A stretch of DNA of 30,877 nucleotides from Thermoplasmata archaeon (GTDB taxonomy: Archaea; Thermoplasmatota; Thermoplasmata; Halarchaeoplasmatales; Halarchaeoplasmataceae): contig JAFDTP010000008.1 in NCBI GenBank assembly GCA_019594195.1, positions 1-30,877 on the forward strand. The letters run 5' to 3'. The translations under genes and the position numbers were made by a program. The notes under the pieces were generated by a model. That model was not told the origin of the DNA. It saw only the letters and a program-made list of their open reading frames with translations, and ran no database searches. Shown one piece after another: positions 1 through 7,821 of the stretch; within the stretch, counting starts at the first letter, position 1; every line of letters begins with the position of its first letter.

Positions 1-135
1 AAGAACAGTAAAAGATCTAAAATCCTGCATAACTGAGAAAGATAAAATCAAATCTGAAAAGGAAAGATTTGAGAGTCTTAGTGATGAAATAAAGGATGTA
101 GAAAGCGATCTAAGAAGAACAGAGGACCGTATCTC
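1..135 (+). other. Inverted coiled-coil fragment, probably from the middle of rad50 (chimeric end)
   Basis: Read on the plus strand from base 2, the first ~45 codons give a highly charged K/E/R-rich heptad-like stretch (for example KDKIKSEKERFESLSDEI) with no start and no stop, which is what a Rad50/SMC coiled coil looks like. It lies head to head with the rad50 gene on the minus strand, and both readings lose protein character where they meet, around 125-150. I infer that this is a downstream part of the same rad50 gene joined in the wrong orientation. The exact breakpoint cannot be fixed from this sequence alone. It could instead belong to another coiled-coil protein. Confidence 0.6.
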
Positions 136-139
136 GACT

Positions 140-738
140 TTTTCTATATCTTCACCTTTTACCTCTAATTTTCCGATCTCATTTTTCAATCCATTTCTTA
201 TTATCTTGGTATTTTCCGCCGCATTCTTGTAATCCTCTAGGTTGAACACTTTCCGTATAGATCCAAGTCTTTCTTCTTCATTCATCGATAATATCTCTTT
301 CATCCTCTCCTGGGGTGTATAGATCCCCATATGAAAAGTCTCAACATTCCCACTGGAAGACTCTCTAAGACCCAAGAGTTTGTTAACCATCTCCCTCATC
401 TCAGTCCAAGAAAGTTCCATCTTTTTGCCGTCAGTCTCCATATAAGATTCCTTGCCCCATCCTGAACTCCTCTCTTTGACTGAGCGAAAGGCCTGATACT
501 CTTTACCGTCTACTTCGAACTCTAATTCAACACTGGCCTTTTTTTTACCATGTCTCAAAATTTTATCATAAAAATTTTGCTGTGTAGCACCGAAAAGCGC
601 GAACTCGAGGGCATACAAAATTGAAGATTTGCCTGAGCCTATATCTCCTTGGAATAATAATACCCCGTTTTCGAATTCTATCTCCTGATGTTGATAACTC
701 CTGATATTATCTATGACCATACTCTTGAGTTTCATCAT
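140..738 (-). CDS. rad50: DNA double-strand break repair ATPase Rad50, N-terminal part (truncated)
   Basis: Rad50 is the SMC-like ATPase that works with Mre11 in end processing of double-strand breaks. The minus-strand frame starts at an ATG at 738 (a second in-frame ATG is at 735) overlapping the mre11 stop, so the two genes are translationally coupled. The N-terminal ABC ATPase half is visible: Walker A GDIGSGKSS about 30 residues in, then ALEFALFG, and the typical YTPQERMKEIL region in the Q-loop area. About 195 residues are normal; after roughly EDIEKVE (near base 145) the frame stays open but the residues become S/L/F-rich and no longer look like Rad50, because an inverted segment has been joined here. 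The hook, the second coiled coil and the C-terminal ATPase half lie outside the window. The identity is firm from the Walker A motif and the mre11 neighbour; the lower boundary is approximate. Confidence 0.9.
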
Positions 739-2033
739 CTATCATCTCCAAAGTCCATCAAAGATATCTGTTCATCATCTCCTTTTTTGATTTTTTCTTT
801 GGATCCTATATCTTTCTTCTCTATCTCTTCAAATTCACTGTTAGAATTGGATCTCTCATATTCATCTCTTCTTCGGATCAACCCCCAAGCTTCACTCCAG
901 ATCCTATTTTCATAATCGGCCTTTGTCTCTCCTTCTCTCTTAGCACTCTTCAATATGTCTAACATATCCTCTTTGAACGAAATCGGAAGATCACTAGAAT
1001 CGGATGATCCTTTTAAAAGACGCGTCTCTATCTCGTCCTCTCTCTCCTCTTTTATCTTTATCCTCTCTATATCGTTTCCCTCTAATTCCCTTCGATTCAA
1101 ATAGACTGTGTCAAAACTATCATCTTTAAGTCTCCGACGGACTTCACTGAAATCTATGTCTGCTGGTGATCCTTCAGATAGTTTTCCAGATACTTTCAAT
1201 AGTAATATATCGCCTTCGACTTTTTTATCTATCAGAATTTCCAATCTCTCTCTCAATTCATCTATCTTCAATCCCTCGGCATCCACGTATTTTTTTGCTA
1301 TCTTGGGTTCCTCGAAGGAGATGTATTCTGTTTCCCAATCCTCTACAATAAAGAATCCTCTCTGGTCTCTTTCTAGATCAGTATAATTTGCACCGAAAGT
1401 AGGTCCTGGGTAATATATCCGTTTATCTTTTTCATATTCGATCTTATCGTGTATATGACCTCCAGCATAATATTTGAATCCGGATGGTATCAAAGAGAGT
1501 GGAAGACTCCTATCTTCATGAATATCAGCGGGTTTCAGTTCCGCGATAGGGGAGTGGAATACAAAGATCCCTTCGCCTTCAGGCTCAGGAAACTCTAGAT
1601 CTTCGAAATAACTTATATCGGCTCTGTTCTTTCTACCGCTCAAGCCTGTTATAGACAAACCGGTAGGATCTTCCTCAAACTCCAATACACCGTCTTCATC
1701 TAGATATTTCACTACTTTTTTGAACACGTCGGCACTGGCCAGTACGTCTATCAGAGATGCGCGAGATATATTGTAATCGTGAGAGCCATATACTGAATAA
1801 ATGTTGATATCTTTCTTTCTAGCTTCGACCAATTTTTTTACAGCTCTATCGACTATGTCCATATCAGGATGTGGATTATGAAAAAGATCTCCAGCGAGTA
1901 TCATAAAATCAACGTTTCTCTCAACGCTGATATCTATCGCTTTCTCAAAAGCTTCAAGGTTATACTCTCTTAGAACTCGATCTCTACCAAATGCTCCAAG
2001 ATGACAGTCGGCGATATGAGCGAACTTTACCAT
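735..2033 (-). CDS. mre11: DNA double-strand break repair nuclease Mre11
   Basis: Manganese-dependent calcineurin-like phosphoesterase that, with Rad50, resects and opens broken DNA ends. All phosphodiesterase motifs are visible in order: D9-x-H11 (ADCHLG), D49 and H52 in AGDLFH, H85-D86 in YGSHDY, H160 in FVFHSP, and H193/H195 in GGHIHD. The third motif reads GSHD rather than the textbook GNHD, so the Asn is replaced by Ser; I do not know how common this is among euryarchaeal homologues. At 432 residues the length is normal; the C-terminal third is charged and would contain the Rad50-binding region. The stop codon overlaps the rad50 start, so the two form an operon in the order mre11-rad50. 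The ATG at 2033 is preceded by an A/T-rich box (about 2050-2060), and no better start is nearer the first motif. Confidence 0.95.
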   Translation of the reverse strand: MVKFAHIADCHLGAFGRDRVLREYNLEAFEKAIDISVERNVDFMILAGDLFHNPHPDMDIVDRAVKKLVEARKKDINIYSVYGSHDYNISRASLIDVLASADVFKKVVKYLDEDGVLEFEEDPTGLSITGLSGRKNRADISYFEDLEFPEPEGEGIFVFHSPIAELKPADIHEDRSLPLSLIPSGFKYYAGGHIHDKIEYEKDKRIYYPGPTFGANYTDLERDQRGFFIVEDWETEYISFEEPKIAKKYVDAEGLKIDELRERLEILIDKKVEGDILLLKVSGKLSEGSPADIDFSEVRRRLKDDSFDTVYLNRRELEGNDIERIKIKEEREDEIETRLLKGSSDSSDLPISFKEDMLDILKSAKREGETKADYENRIWSEAWGLIRRRDEYERSNSNSEFEEIEKKDIGSKEKIKKGDDEQISLMDFGDDR

Positions 2034-2138
2034 GCTGATTCATTACTAATATATCGGTTAATAGTCTTTGCCACGGGAGGGATAGTCGAAAGTAAATCAA
2101 GGGATAATACTAAATTATCTGAACGAAATACATGTCTG
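2034..2138. promoter_or_regulatory. Divergent promoter region between mre11 and the rhomboid gene
   Basis: About 105 bases separate the mre11 ATG and the chosen rhomboid ATG. On the minus strand an A/T-rich TATA-like element (GATATATTAG) lies about 20-25 bases before mre11. On the plus strand ACTAAATTAT (about 2109-2119) lies about 20-30 bases before the ATG at 2139, where no ribosome-binding site is seen. Both genes may be leaderless. These are pattern-based guesses. Confidence 0.4.
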
Positions 2139-3068
2139 ATGATTTTGCTCTCATATCTCATCATAGGTCTGATCGTAGTAGGGCTCATATACGCCCTTAG
2201 ATACGAAATGTATCTCACACAGGTACTGATAATCGTCAATATGATAATATTCATACTGATGTTCACAGTACTGATGTACGATCCATATATCTGGGAGCAG
2301 ATCATATTGGATCTAGGGGGTCAGGCGAGATATATTGGTGATCTCAGACTGTTGCTGTTCCGCGGACACACTTTCTTGACCATGATGTTTATCCACGGAG
2401 GAATAATGCATGTTTTCGGAAATATAATAGTGCTTTTCTTCATAGGTATGCCGTTAGAGGATAGAGTTGGGAAAAGATGGACCCTCATATTCTATATCTT
2501 TGCGGGACTCGTAGCCACATTGGGTCAATATGCTTTCAACTGGCTTCAATTTGGCTTTGGCGTCACTTCCTCAAGTGTTCTTTTTACACCTAATATCGGG
2601 GCCTCAGGAGCTGTTTTCGGTATAATGGGCGTACTAGTCTATCTTTATCCGCGGGATAAGATAACCATGATAATACCTCCTCTCATCCTCCCAAGAGTGC
2701 GTGTAGACCTAGCTGTTGGGGCCTTCGTCATGATCCAGACTGTCATAGTCCTTTTCAGAGGGGCTGGTAACGTGGCTCATGCAGCCCATTTCACTGGATT
2801 TGCCGGAGGTATGATCCTCGCATATTATGCAAAGAAAGCGGGGATCGCCGAAAAAGAAAAAGGTCCAGTAAGAGATTATACTGAGCTGGAGAAACTGGTC
2901 GATGACGAGGACAAAAAGGAGATTTACCAAAAAATCAATGAAGCCGAAGAGGTAGACGTGAAAGAAGCATGGGCAGAACACCTTATCAAAAAATCTGATT
3001 GTCCCCAGTGTGGAAAAGAACTCGATGGCGATAAATGCGAATGTGGGTTCGAAGTATGGGAAGATTAA
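2139..3068 (+). CDS. Rhomboid-family intramembrane serine protease with C-terminal zinc ribbon
   Basis: Cleaves membrane proteins within the bilayer using a Ser-His dyad. Numbering from the ATG at 2139 (309 residues), the family hallmarks are H86-x4-H91-x3-N95 (HGGIMHVFGN), catalytic S157 in GASGAVFG and catalytic H217 in HAAHFTGFAGG, with about seven hydrophobic segments. After a charged linker (about 235-285) comes a compact Cys4 zinc ribbon, C288-x2-C291 and C300-x-C302. The reading frame is open back to 2001, but that would run into the divergent mre11 gene and add a polar, non-rhomboid extension, so the ATG just before the first hydrophobic segment is preferred; M24 (RYEMYL) is a possible alternative. 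It probably heads a transcript with the next two genes. Protease identity is strong; the substrate and the ribbon's role are unknown. Confidence 0.9.
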   Translation: MILLSYLIIGLIVVGLIYALRYEMYLTQVLIIVNMIIFILMFTVLMYDPYIWEQIILDLGGQARYIGDLRLLLFRGHTFLTMMFIHGGIMHVFGNIIVLFFIGMPLEDRVGKRWTLIFYIFAGLVATLGQYAFNWLQFGFGVTSSSVLFTPNIGASGAVFGIMGVLVYLYPRDKITMIIPPLILPRVRVDLAVGAFVMIQTVIVLFRGAGNVAHAAHFTGFAGGMILAYYAKKAGIAEKEKGPVRDYTELEKLVDDEDKKEIYQKINEAEEVDVKEAWAEHLIKKSDCPQCGKELDGDKCECGFEVWED

Positions 3069-3110
3069 TATACTCGTCAATCTAAAAGGATGATGAAAAT
3101 TAGGGTGTGT

Positions 3111-3707
3111 ATGATGAAAGTTCCCAATTCCTACTATTTACAATGTCCTGCCTGCCAAAAAGAGACACTCCACGACATCTTGAAGGGAGAGATCGGAACC
3201 AAAGGAGAGGAAGTAACTATAGATGGTGTAGTTAAATGTGAAGACTGCGGTAATACAAGGCATAAAACTATCAGAGAAAAAAAGGCTATAGACGTACCGA
3301 TAGTCGTGAGCTGGAAAGGCGACTCTGAAAAAGATCAGATCTCACTATATCCAGACGAGTGGGTGCATGAGGGAGACGAACTCATACTCGACGGGACCAA
3401 CGTAAAGATAACATCGATAGAGAAAGAAGAGGGTAGAACCGATTCTTCAAAGGTGGAAGATATAAAGAACCTCTGGGCCAAAAAACATGAGAAAGTGAGG
3501 GTCAAATTCACCGTCCACAAAGGAAGGAGCAGCTCTTCTGAGATCCACGAGGTCGCGCCCAAGGAAGAATTTTATGTTAATGACCGCGTGGAGGTGGATG
3601 GAGACGAAGCCGTCATCCATAAGATAATGACAGAAGATGAAGTCAAGACTAAGGGAAAGGCTGTAGCCGAGGAGATAAAGAGGATCTATGCTAAAAAAAT
3701 CAGATAG
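3111..3707 (+). CDS. HVO_0476-like archaeal zinc-finger protein
   Basis: A conserved archaeal protein of unknown function; the layout matches what I recall of the HVO_0476 zinc-finger family. An N-terminal zinc ribbon is formed by CPAC (residues about 11-14) and CEDC about 35 residues later, followed by two related beta-rich halves, each ending in a segment with an alpha-helical tail (IKNLWAKKHEK and VAEEIKRIYAKK). The start was chosen at 3111 or 3114 because a GGTG ribosome-binding site sits at 3104-3107; an in-frame ATG at 3090 would add seven residues. It lies 42 bases after the rhomboid gene and 46 before alba, so the three may be cotranscribed. Zinc binding is seen in the motifs; a nucleic-acid or protein partner is not deducible. 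Confidence 0.7.
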   Translation: MMKVPNSYYLQCPACQKETLHDILKGEIGTKGEEVTIDGVVKCEDCGNTRHKTIREKKAIDVPIVVSWKGDSEKDQISLYPDEWVHEGDELILDGTNVKITSIEKEEGRTDSSKVEDIKNLWAKKHEKVRVKFTVHKGRSSSSEIHEVAPKEEFYVNDRVEVDGDEAVIHKIMTEDEVKTKGKAVAEEIKRIYAKKIR

Positions 3708-3715
3708 ATAGGATA

Positions 3716-3747
3716 GTTTTAAAAACAAGTTCTTAAAAACTTAGGTG
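3716..3747 (+). promoter_or_regulatory. Promoter and ribosome-binding site of alba
   Basis: A TATA-like box GTTTTAAAAAC at 3716-3726 (with a second CTTAAAAAC at 3732-3740) precedes AGGTG at 3743-3747, which sits six bases before the ATG at 3754. The AGGTG placement decides for the ATG at 3754 over a GTG at 3745. A strong own promoter fits an abundant chromatin protein. Confidence 0.6.
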
Positions 3748-3753
3748 TCCCCC

Positions 3754-4029
3754 ATGACTGATGAAAATGCAGTATTTATCGGAAAGAAAGATACAATGAG
3801 CTATGTGATGGCTGCTGTAACTCAGTTTAAATCCGGATCAGATGAGGTGGTCATCAAAGCCCGCGGTAAAGCGATAAGTAAAGCGGTAGATGTTGCTGAG
3901 ATAACTAAAAATAGATTCGTGTCCGACGCTGAGATAAAGGCGATAGTGACAGAGACCGAGAAGATCCCTATCGAAGATGAGGAACAACCCACTAAAGTGT
4001 CCGCTATCGAAATCACGATGAATATATGA
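3754..4029 (+). CDS. albA: DNA/RNA-binding protein Alba
   Basis: Small dimeric chromatin and RNA-binding protein of archaea. The 91-residue sequence shows the Alba pattern: N-terminal beta strand NAVFIGKKDTMSYVMAA (the pattern FIGKKPxxxYV with the conserved Lys), then VVIKARGKAISKAVDVAEI, the loop-and-helix signature with the RGKAISKAVD core, and a final strand SAIEITMNI. The length is typical. The start at 3754 follows an AGGTG ribosome-binding site. It is followed by a stem-loop overlapping its stop codon. Acetylation or deacetylation targets cannot be judged from sequence. Confidence 0.95.
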   Translation: MTDENAVFIGKKDTMSYVMAAVTQFKSGSDEVVIKARGKAISKAVDVAEITKNRFVSDAEIKAIVTETEKIPIEDEEQPTKVSAIEITMNI

Positions 4030-4047
4030 TCCAGATATAGGATCATA
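4025..4047 (+). terminator. Perfect 8-bp stem-loop overlapping the alba stop codon
   Basis: TATGATCC at 4025-4032 and GGATCATA at 4040-4047 are exact inverted repeats around a 7-base loop (AGATATA), and the stem includes the alba TGA. No U-run follows directly; a pyrimidine-rich stretch CTCTTTCTTTT follows about 30 bases later, itself flanked by AAGATGT/ACATCTT. It could shape the 3' end of the alba mRNA or be coincidence. Confidence 0.4.
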
Positions 4048-4109
4048 AGATCAAAAAGCAGTGAAAAGATGTGATACCTCTTTCTTTTACATCTTAGAAT
4101 CAACAAGAA

Positions 4110-4124
4110 TTTTAAAATATATTA
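4110..4124 (+). promoter_or_regulatory. TATA-like box of the mazG-rio1-KH operon
   Basis: TTTTAAAATATATTA lies 16-30 bases before the ATG at 4140, and there is no recognisable ribosome-binding site in between, as expected for a leaderless first gene. Confidence 0.6.
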
Positions 4125-4139
4125 ACTTCATCTATCATC

Positions 4140-4451
4140 ATGGTCGAACTCGAGGAATTAGCATCAGAAGTCAAGGAGTTCAGAGATGAGAGAGGTTGGG
4201 AAAAATTTCATACACCGAAAGAACTTGCTGTTTCTATCTCACTGGAGTCCTCTGAGCTACTGGAACTTTTTCAATGGAAGGACTGTTCTCTAAAAGATGT
4301 GGACGAGGAGCAGCTAAGAGATGAGATGGCGGATGTTCTGATATATCTTCTTTCACTTTCAGAAATCACCGGTATCGACCTTGAAGAGGCGGTGAAAGAA
4401 AAGCTAGATAAGAACAGGAAAAAGTATCCTCCCGATGAAGAACACTTTTGA
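4140..4451 (+). CDS. MazG-like nucleoside triphosphate pyrophosphohydrolase
   Basis: All-alpha NTP pyrophosphatase of the MazG/RS21-C6 type, which hydrolyses (d)NTPs, often non-canonical ones, to the monophosphate and pyrophosphate as house-cleaning. The metal-binding pattern ExxE...ExxD is present as E36-x2-E39 (SLESSELLELFQW) and E62-x2-D65 (RDEMADVLIYLL). The single-domain length of 103 residues matches the short archaeal/dCTPase-like members. It is the first gene of an apparent operon with rio1 and the KH gene: its TGA overlaps a TTG that could begin rio1. Substrate cannot be told from sequence. Confidence 0.88.
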   Translation: MVELEELASEVKEFRDERGWEKFHTPKELAVSISLESSELLELFQWKDCSLKDVDEEQLRDEMADVLIYLLSLSEITGIDLEEAVKEKLDKNRKKYPPDEEHF

Positions 4452-4492
4452 CTTCGAAAGTTTTTTATCTTATCTCAGGAGATACGAAAACG

Positions 4493-5245
4493 ATGCCCAG
4501 CGATGATCAAAAAAAGCTACTGAACGAGAAGATACATATACCTGGAAGAAAAACTTACGAAGAGGTGTTCGATAAAAGGACACTCCAGGAACTCTACAAC
4601 CTTATGAAAGACGGCATAATAGACACCCTAGAATCACCGATATCGACGGGGAAAGAAGCTAAAGTTTTCAGGGCCTCTAGAAAGGACGGGACCCCAGTTG
4701 CAGTGAAGATAATGAGGATCAACACCGCCGTATTCAGAAAATACAGAAAATACATAGAAGGTGATCACAGGTTCAAAGACCTCCCTGGAGGGACAAAAAT
4801 GATATATGCATGGACTAAAAAAGAGTTCGCAAATCTTAGAAGGATGCATAGGGGAGGTATAAAAGTTCCCGAACCATACGCTTATTCTAAAAATATACTG
4901 GTCATGGAGTACCTGCATCATGAGGGTCATCCAGCACCGATGTTGAAAGACGTTGATATTGAAAACAGATATATGGCGAATATCGGCGATCAGGTGATCG
5001 AATATATTGATATACTCTACAACGATCTACAGATGGTCCACGGGGATCTAAGCGAATTCAATATACTGATCGCCGAAGGACATCCCTACCTTATAGATGT
5101 TTCACAAGCGGTGCTTCTAGATCATCCTATGTCTAGAGAATTGTTGGAAAGGGATATAAACAACTTTGTTAGATACTTTGGAGAGAACGGTATGAAGACG
5201 AGTATCAAGGAAATAAAAGAAAAGATAGGAATCGAGGATGTATAA
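4493..5245 (+). CDS. rio1: RIO1-type serine/threonine protein kinase
   Basis: Atypical kinase/ATPase that acts in maturation of the small ribosomal subunit. The RIO1 signatures are complete (numbered from the ATG at 4493, 250 residues): STGKEAKVF from S51 as the P-loop-like motif, catalytic K72 in VAVKIMR, the flexible-loop region GDHRFKDL, hinge MEYL, catalytic loop HGDLSEFNIL with D185 and N190, and metal-binding D202 in LIDVSQAV. The DVSQ form separates RIO1 from RIO2. An AGGAG at 4477-4481 supports the ATG at 4493; a TTG at 4448 overlapping the mazG stop would add 15 residues. The next gene, a Dim2/Pno1-like KH protein, overlaps its end by eight bases, a pairing seen in many archaea and consistent with joint work in 16S rRNA maturation. 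Confidence 0.93.
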   Translation: MPSDDQKKLLNEKIHIPGRKTYEEVFDKRTLQELYNLMKDGIIDTLESPISTGKEAKVFRASRKDGTPVAVKIMRINTAVFRKYRKYIEGDHRFKDLPGGTKMIYAWTKKEFANLRRMHRGGIKVPEPYAYSKNILVMEYLHHEGHPAPMLKDVDIENRYMANIGDQVIEYIDILYNDLQMVHGDLSEFNILIAEGHPYLIDVSQAVLLDHPMSRELLERDINNFVRYFGENGMKTSIKEIKEKIGIEDV

Positions 5246-5810
5246 TATGCCCAGCATTAAGATACCAAATAACAGGATAGGCGTTTTGATAGGAAAGGAC
5301 GGGAGCGTTAAAGAAAGGATAGAAGAGAAAAGCGGAGCAAGATTGGAGATCGATTCGAATAGTGGACAAGTCGAGATAGACGTTAGAGATATCGAGGACC
5401 CTATACTTTCACTCAAAGTCGAAGACGTCGTGAAAGCCATCGGAAGAGGTTTCAACCCAGAGAAGGCCATTGAGATATTGAACGATAACGTAGACTTAGA
5501 TCTCTTAGATATCCGAGACTGGGTAGGAAAAAGTTCCAACGCCGTTAGAAGGATGAGAGGTAGAGTCATCGGTCGAGACGGTAGAACAAGGGAGTTGATA
5601 GAGGAGTTGAGTGAAACATACATATCAGTTAAAGGAAATACTGTTGGCATAATAGGACAGCCCTTTAAGATACAGATAGCCCGAAGGGCTATCGAGATGA
5701 TACTAGAAGGAAAAGAACACGCTACCGTATATAAATATCTCGAAGGCAAAAGAGAGGACATCAAGATAAAGGACAGTGGATTTCATATAGAAGAAGAGGG
5801 TCGAAAATAG
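5238..5810 (+). CDS. KH-domain RNA-binding protein, Dim2/Pno1-like ribosome biogenesis factor
   Basis: Two KH domains bind RNA: the first has the GxxG loop in LIGKDGS (residues about 14-20), the second, about 100 residues in, in VIGRDGR. A conserved segment between them, ending in the GRGFNPEKAI motif, is a hallmark of the Pno1/Dim2 group, which binds the 3' end region of small-subunit rRNA and helps place Nob1 and Dim1 in eukaryotes. The protein is 190 residues, normal for archaea. The ATG at 5238 overlaps the rio1 stop; a second ATG at 5247 is three codons on. Genetic linkage to RIO1 supports a role in 30S assembly. Identification is by motif and synteny. Confidence 0.88.
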   Translation: MYNMPSIKIPNNRIGVLIGKDGSVKERIEEKSGARLEIDSNSGQVEIDVRDIEDPILSLKVEDVVKAIGRGFNPEKAIEILNDNVDLDLLDIRDWVGKSSNAVRRMRGRVIGRDGRTRELIEELSETYISVKGNTVGIIGQPFKIQIARRAIEMILEGKEHATVYKYLEGKREDIKIKDSGFHIEEEGRK

Positions 5811-5822
5811 TTGATAAAACTG

Positions 5823-5838
5823 ATTTTTTCTCATTTTC
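5823..5838 (+). terminator. T-rich stretch after the KH gene, likely terminator
   Basis: The 102-base gap between the KH gene and top6B begins with ATTTTTTCTCATTTTCC, two T-runs on the coding strand just after the stop, which fits an archaeal oligo-T terminator. The rest of the gap holds A/T-rich elements (GTTTATCAAT near 5871 and ATTTATCGG near 5888) and a GGAG (about 5897) before the top6B ATG, so top6B may have its own promoter. Confidence 0.35.
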
Positions 5839-5912
5839 CCATCTACACTTTCATCGATCCCTATCCAGAAAGTTTATCAATCTCTAATGATTTATCGGAG
5901 CGATGGTAATCT

Positions 5913-7820
5913 ATGGCCTCAATAGCAGAAGAACTAGCGGATAAGCAACAGGAGATATCCGTCGGAGAATTTTTTGAAAGGAACAAACATATCCTAGGCT
6001 TCGACACATTGACTAAGGCTTTAGTCACTACTATCAAAGAGGGTGTTGATAATTCTCTAGATGCTTGTGAAGAAGCTTCTATTTTACCGGAAATAAAGAT
6101 CGAGATAGAGGAATTAGATGAAAAAGAGTATAGGGTGGCGATCGAAGATAACGGACCAGGTATAGTAAAAAGGAAGATACCAGAGGTCTTCGGGAAACTC
6201 CTATACGGCTCTCGCTTTCATGAGATCAGTCAAAGTAGGGGACAACAGGGTATCGGTGTTTCAGCCGTGGTTATGTACGGACAACTTACGACCGGAAGAT
6301 CCACCACCGTTCGCTCAAAAGTTAAAGAAAAAGATTACGCAACTGAGATGGATATAATCTTGGATACGAAGAAAAACGAACCCGAAGTTCAAGATCAAGA
6401 AGTAGTGCTATGGGAGGATAAAGAACATGGGACCAGATTCGAAACCACTGTAAAAGGCCTTCTAAGGCGAGGTAGCCATTCTGTTTTTGAATATTTGAAG
6501 AATACCGCGATCGTCAACCCTCATGCTAAGATCGTTTACACAAGGAACGGAGATAAAACGGTGTTCAAACGTGCCACAGATCAACTTCCAGAAGAGACTG
6601 AAGCCGTTCTTCCACATCTCAAGGGCATAGAGTTAGGTACTCTAGCTAAGATGGCAAAAAATTCAGACCGCCGGACAGTCAAATCTTTCTTGAAGCATGA
6701 TTTCAGCAGGATCAGTTACAGTAAAGCTGAAGAGATCTGCAAGAAGTCCGGTATAGAAGAAAAAAAGAACCCGAGTGAACTCGAAGTGGAAGACTGTAAG
6801 GATATCTTGAACGCTGCCGAAGAGATCAAGTTGATGTCACCAAAAACAGACTGCTTGGCTCCGATAAAGAGCATGCTGATAAAAAAAGGTCTGAAAAATG
6901 TTCTTAAAGGTGATCATCCAGAATACTATGCACCGCCTACCACTAGGGATCCTGAGGTCTACTCTGGTAATCCTTTCCAGGTCGAAGTAGGTCTTGTTTA
7001 TGGTGGGGACCTTCCCAAAGACAGTCCTGTTAGAGTCCTGAGATTTGCAAACAGGGTCCCATTACTCTACAAAAAAGGTGGTTGTGCAACTACCACCGCC
7101 ATTAAGAACATAGATTGGCGTATATACGGTTTGGATCAGAGAGGTGGCAAAGGGATGCCCTCGGGCCCAGCGGTGATACTGGTCCATGTGGCATCGACCC
7201 GAGTTCCTTTCACATCCGAGGCCAAGGAAGCTATAGCAGATATCCCTGCTGTGGTGGATGAAATAGAGAGAGGGCTCAGAGAGTGCGCTAGAAGCTTAAG
7301 GACTCATCTCAACAAGGAAAAAAAGCGTAAAAAAATTAAGAAGAAATTTACAGTCGTCAACGATATACTGCCCATGATAGGAAAAAAATCTGCCGATCTA
7401 TTGGGTAAAGAGCCCCCCACGCTCGACCGTTCGATGACAAAGATAATGGGCGTGGTCTATGTAGAAAAAGATTATGAATGGAATGATGGTCGCTGCGAGA
7501 TAAAGATAGATATAATGAATTACACTCCAAAAGATAGAGAACTTAACGTGTTCTTTGAAAAACCTTATCCAGAAACTGAACTTTTATCTTCTGATCTAAC
7601 GCCCGAACACGACGGAGACCATCTGGAATGGAAACTAAAGAACCTACGATCTTCAGAAACTAAGACTATCAATCTTGAATTCGACGGAGGATTAGAAAAA
7701 GATGACTTTGACGGTACCGACGTTTATATAGAAGGTGTGGGAGAAACAAAACTTATCGGGGCCGAGCCGCTGCCCGACGACTGGGAGATAGAACTTGCAG
7801 AGATAGAGGAGGTCGATTAG
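5913..7820 (+). CDS. top6B: DNA topoisomerase VI subunit B
   Basis: ATPase subunit of type IIB topoisomerase, which dimerises on ATP binding to drive strand passage by Top6A. The GHKL fold is visible: N-box E43-x2-D46-N47 ([11 protein letters not shown]), G1 box EDNGPGI (D79, G81, G83) and G2 box GQQGIGVSA (from G110). An H2TH-like segment lies about 230-320, and the transducer domain follows with GGKGMPSGP around residue 410, the region of the conserved lysine switch. At 635 residues it is longer than crenarchaeal forms; residues about 535-630 look like the beta-rich C-terminal Ig-like domain described for Methanosarcina Top6B. The downstream top6A begins one base after the stop, so the subunits are made from one message. 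Confidence 0.96.
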   Translation: MASIAEELADKQQEISVGEFFERNKHILGFDTLTKALVTTIKEGVDNSLDACEEASILPEIKIEIEELDEKEYRVAIEDNGPGIVKRKIPEVFGKLLYGSRFHEISQSRGQQGIGVSAVVMYGQLTTGRSTTVRSKVKEKDYATEMDIILDTKKNEPEVQDQEVVLWEDKEHGTRFETTVKGLLRRGSHSVFEYLKNTAIVNPHAKIVYTRNGDKTVFKRATDQLPEETEAVLPHLKGIELGTLAKMAKNSDRRTVKSFLKHDFSRISYSKAEEICKKSGIEEKKNPSELEVEDCKDILNAAEEIKLMSPKTDCLAPIKSMLIKKGLKNVLKGDHPEYYAPPTTRDPEVYSGNPFQVEVGLVYGGDLPKDSPVRVLRFANRVPLLYKKGGCATTTAIKNIDWRIYGLDQRGGKGMPSGPAVILVHVASTRVPFTSEAKEAIADIPAVVDEIERGLRECARSLRTHLNKEKKRKKIKKKFTVVNDILPMIGKKSADLLGKEPPTLDRSMTKIMGVVYVEKDYEWNDGRCEIKIDIMNYTPKDRELNVFFEKPYPETELLSSDLTPEHDGDHLEWKLKNLRSSETKTINLEFDGGLEKDDFDGTDVYIEGVGETKLIGAEPLPDDWEIELAEIEEVD

Positions 7821-7821
7821 G

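Noticed and set aside
5117..5764. A 215-codon open frame on the minus strand opposite the KH gene
   Set aside because: It lies fully over rio1 and the KH gene, is Ser/Leu/Ile-rich without any motif, and is a shadow of AGA/GAT/ATA-rich coding on the other strand.
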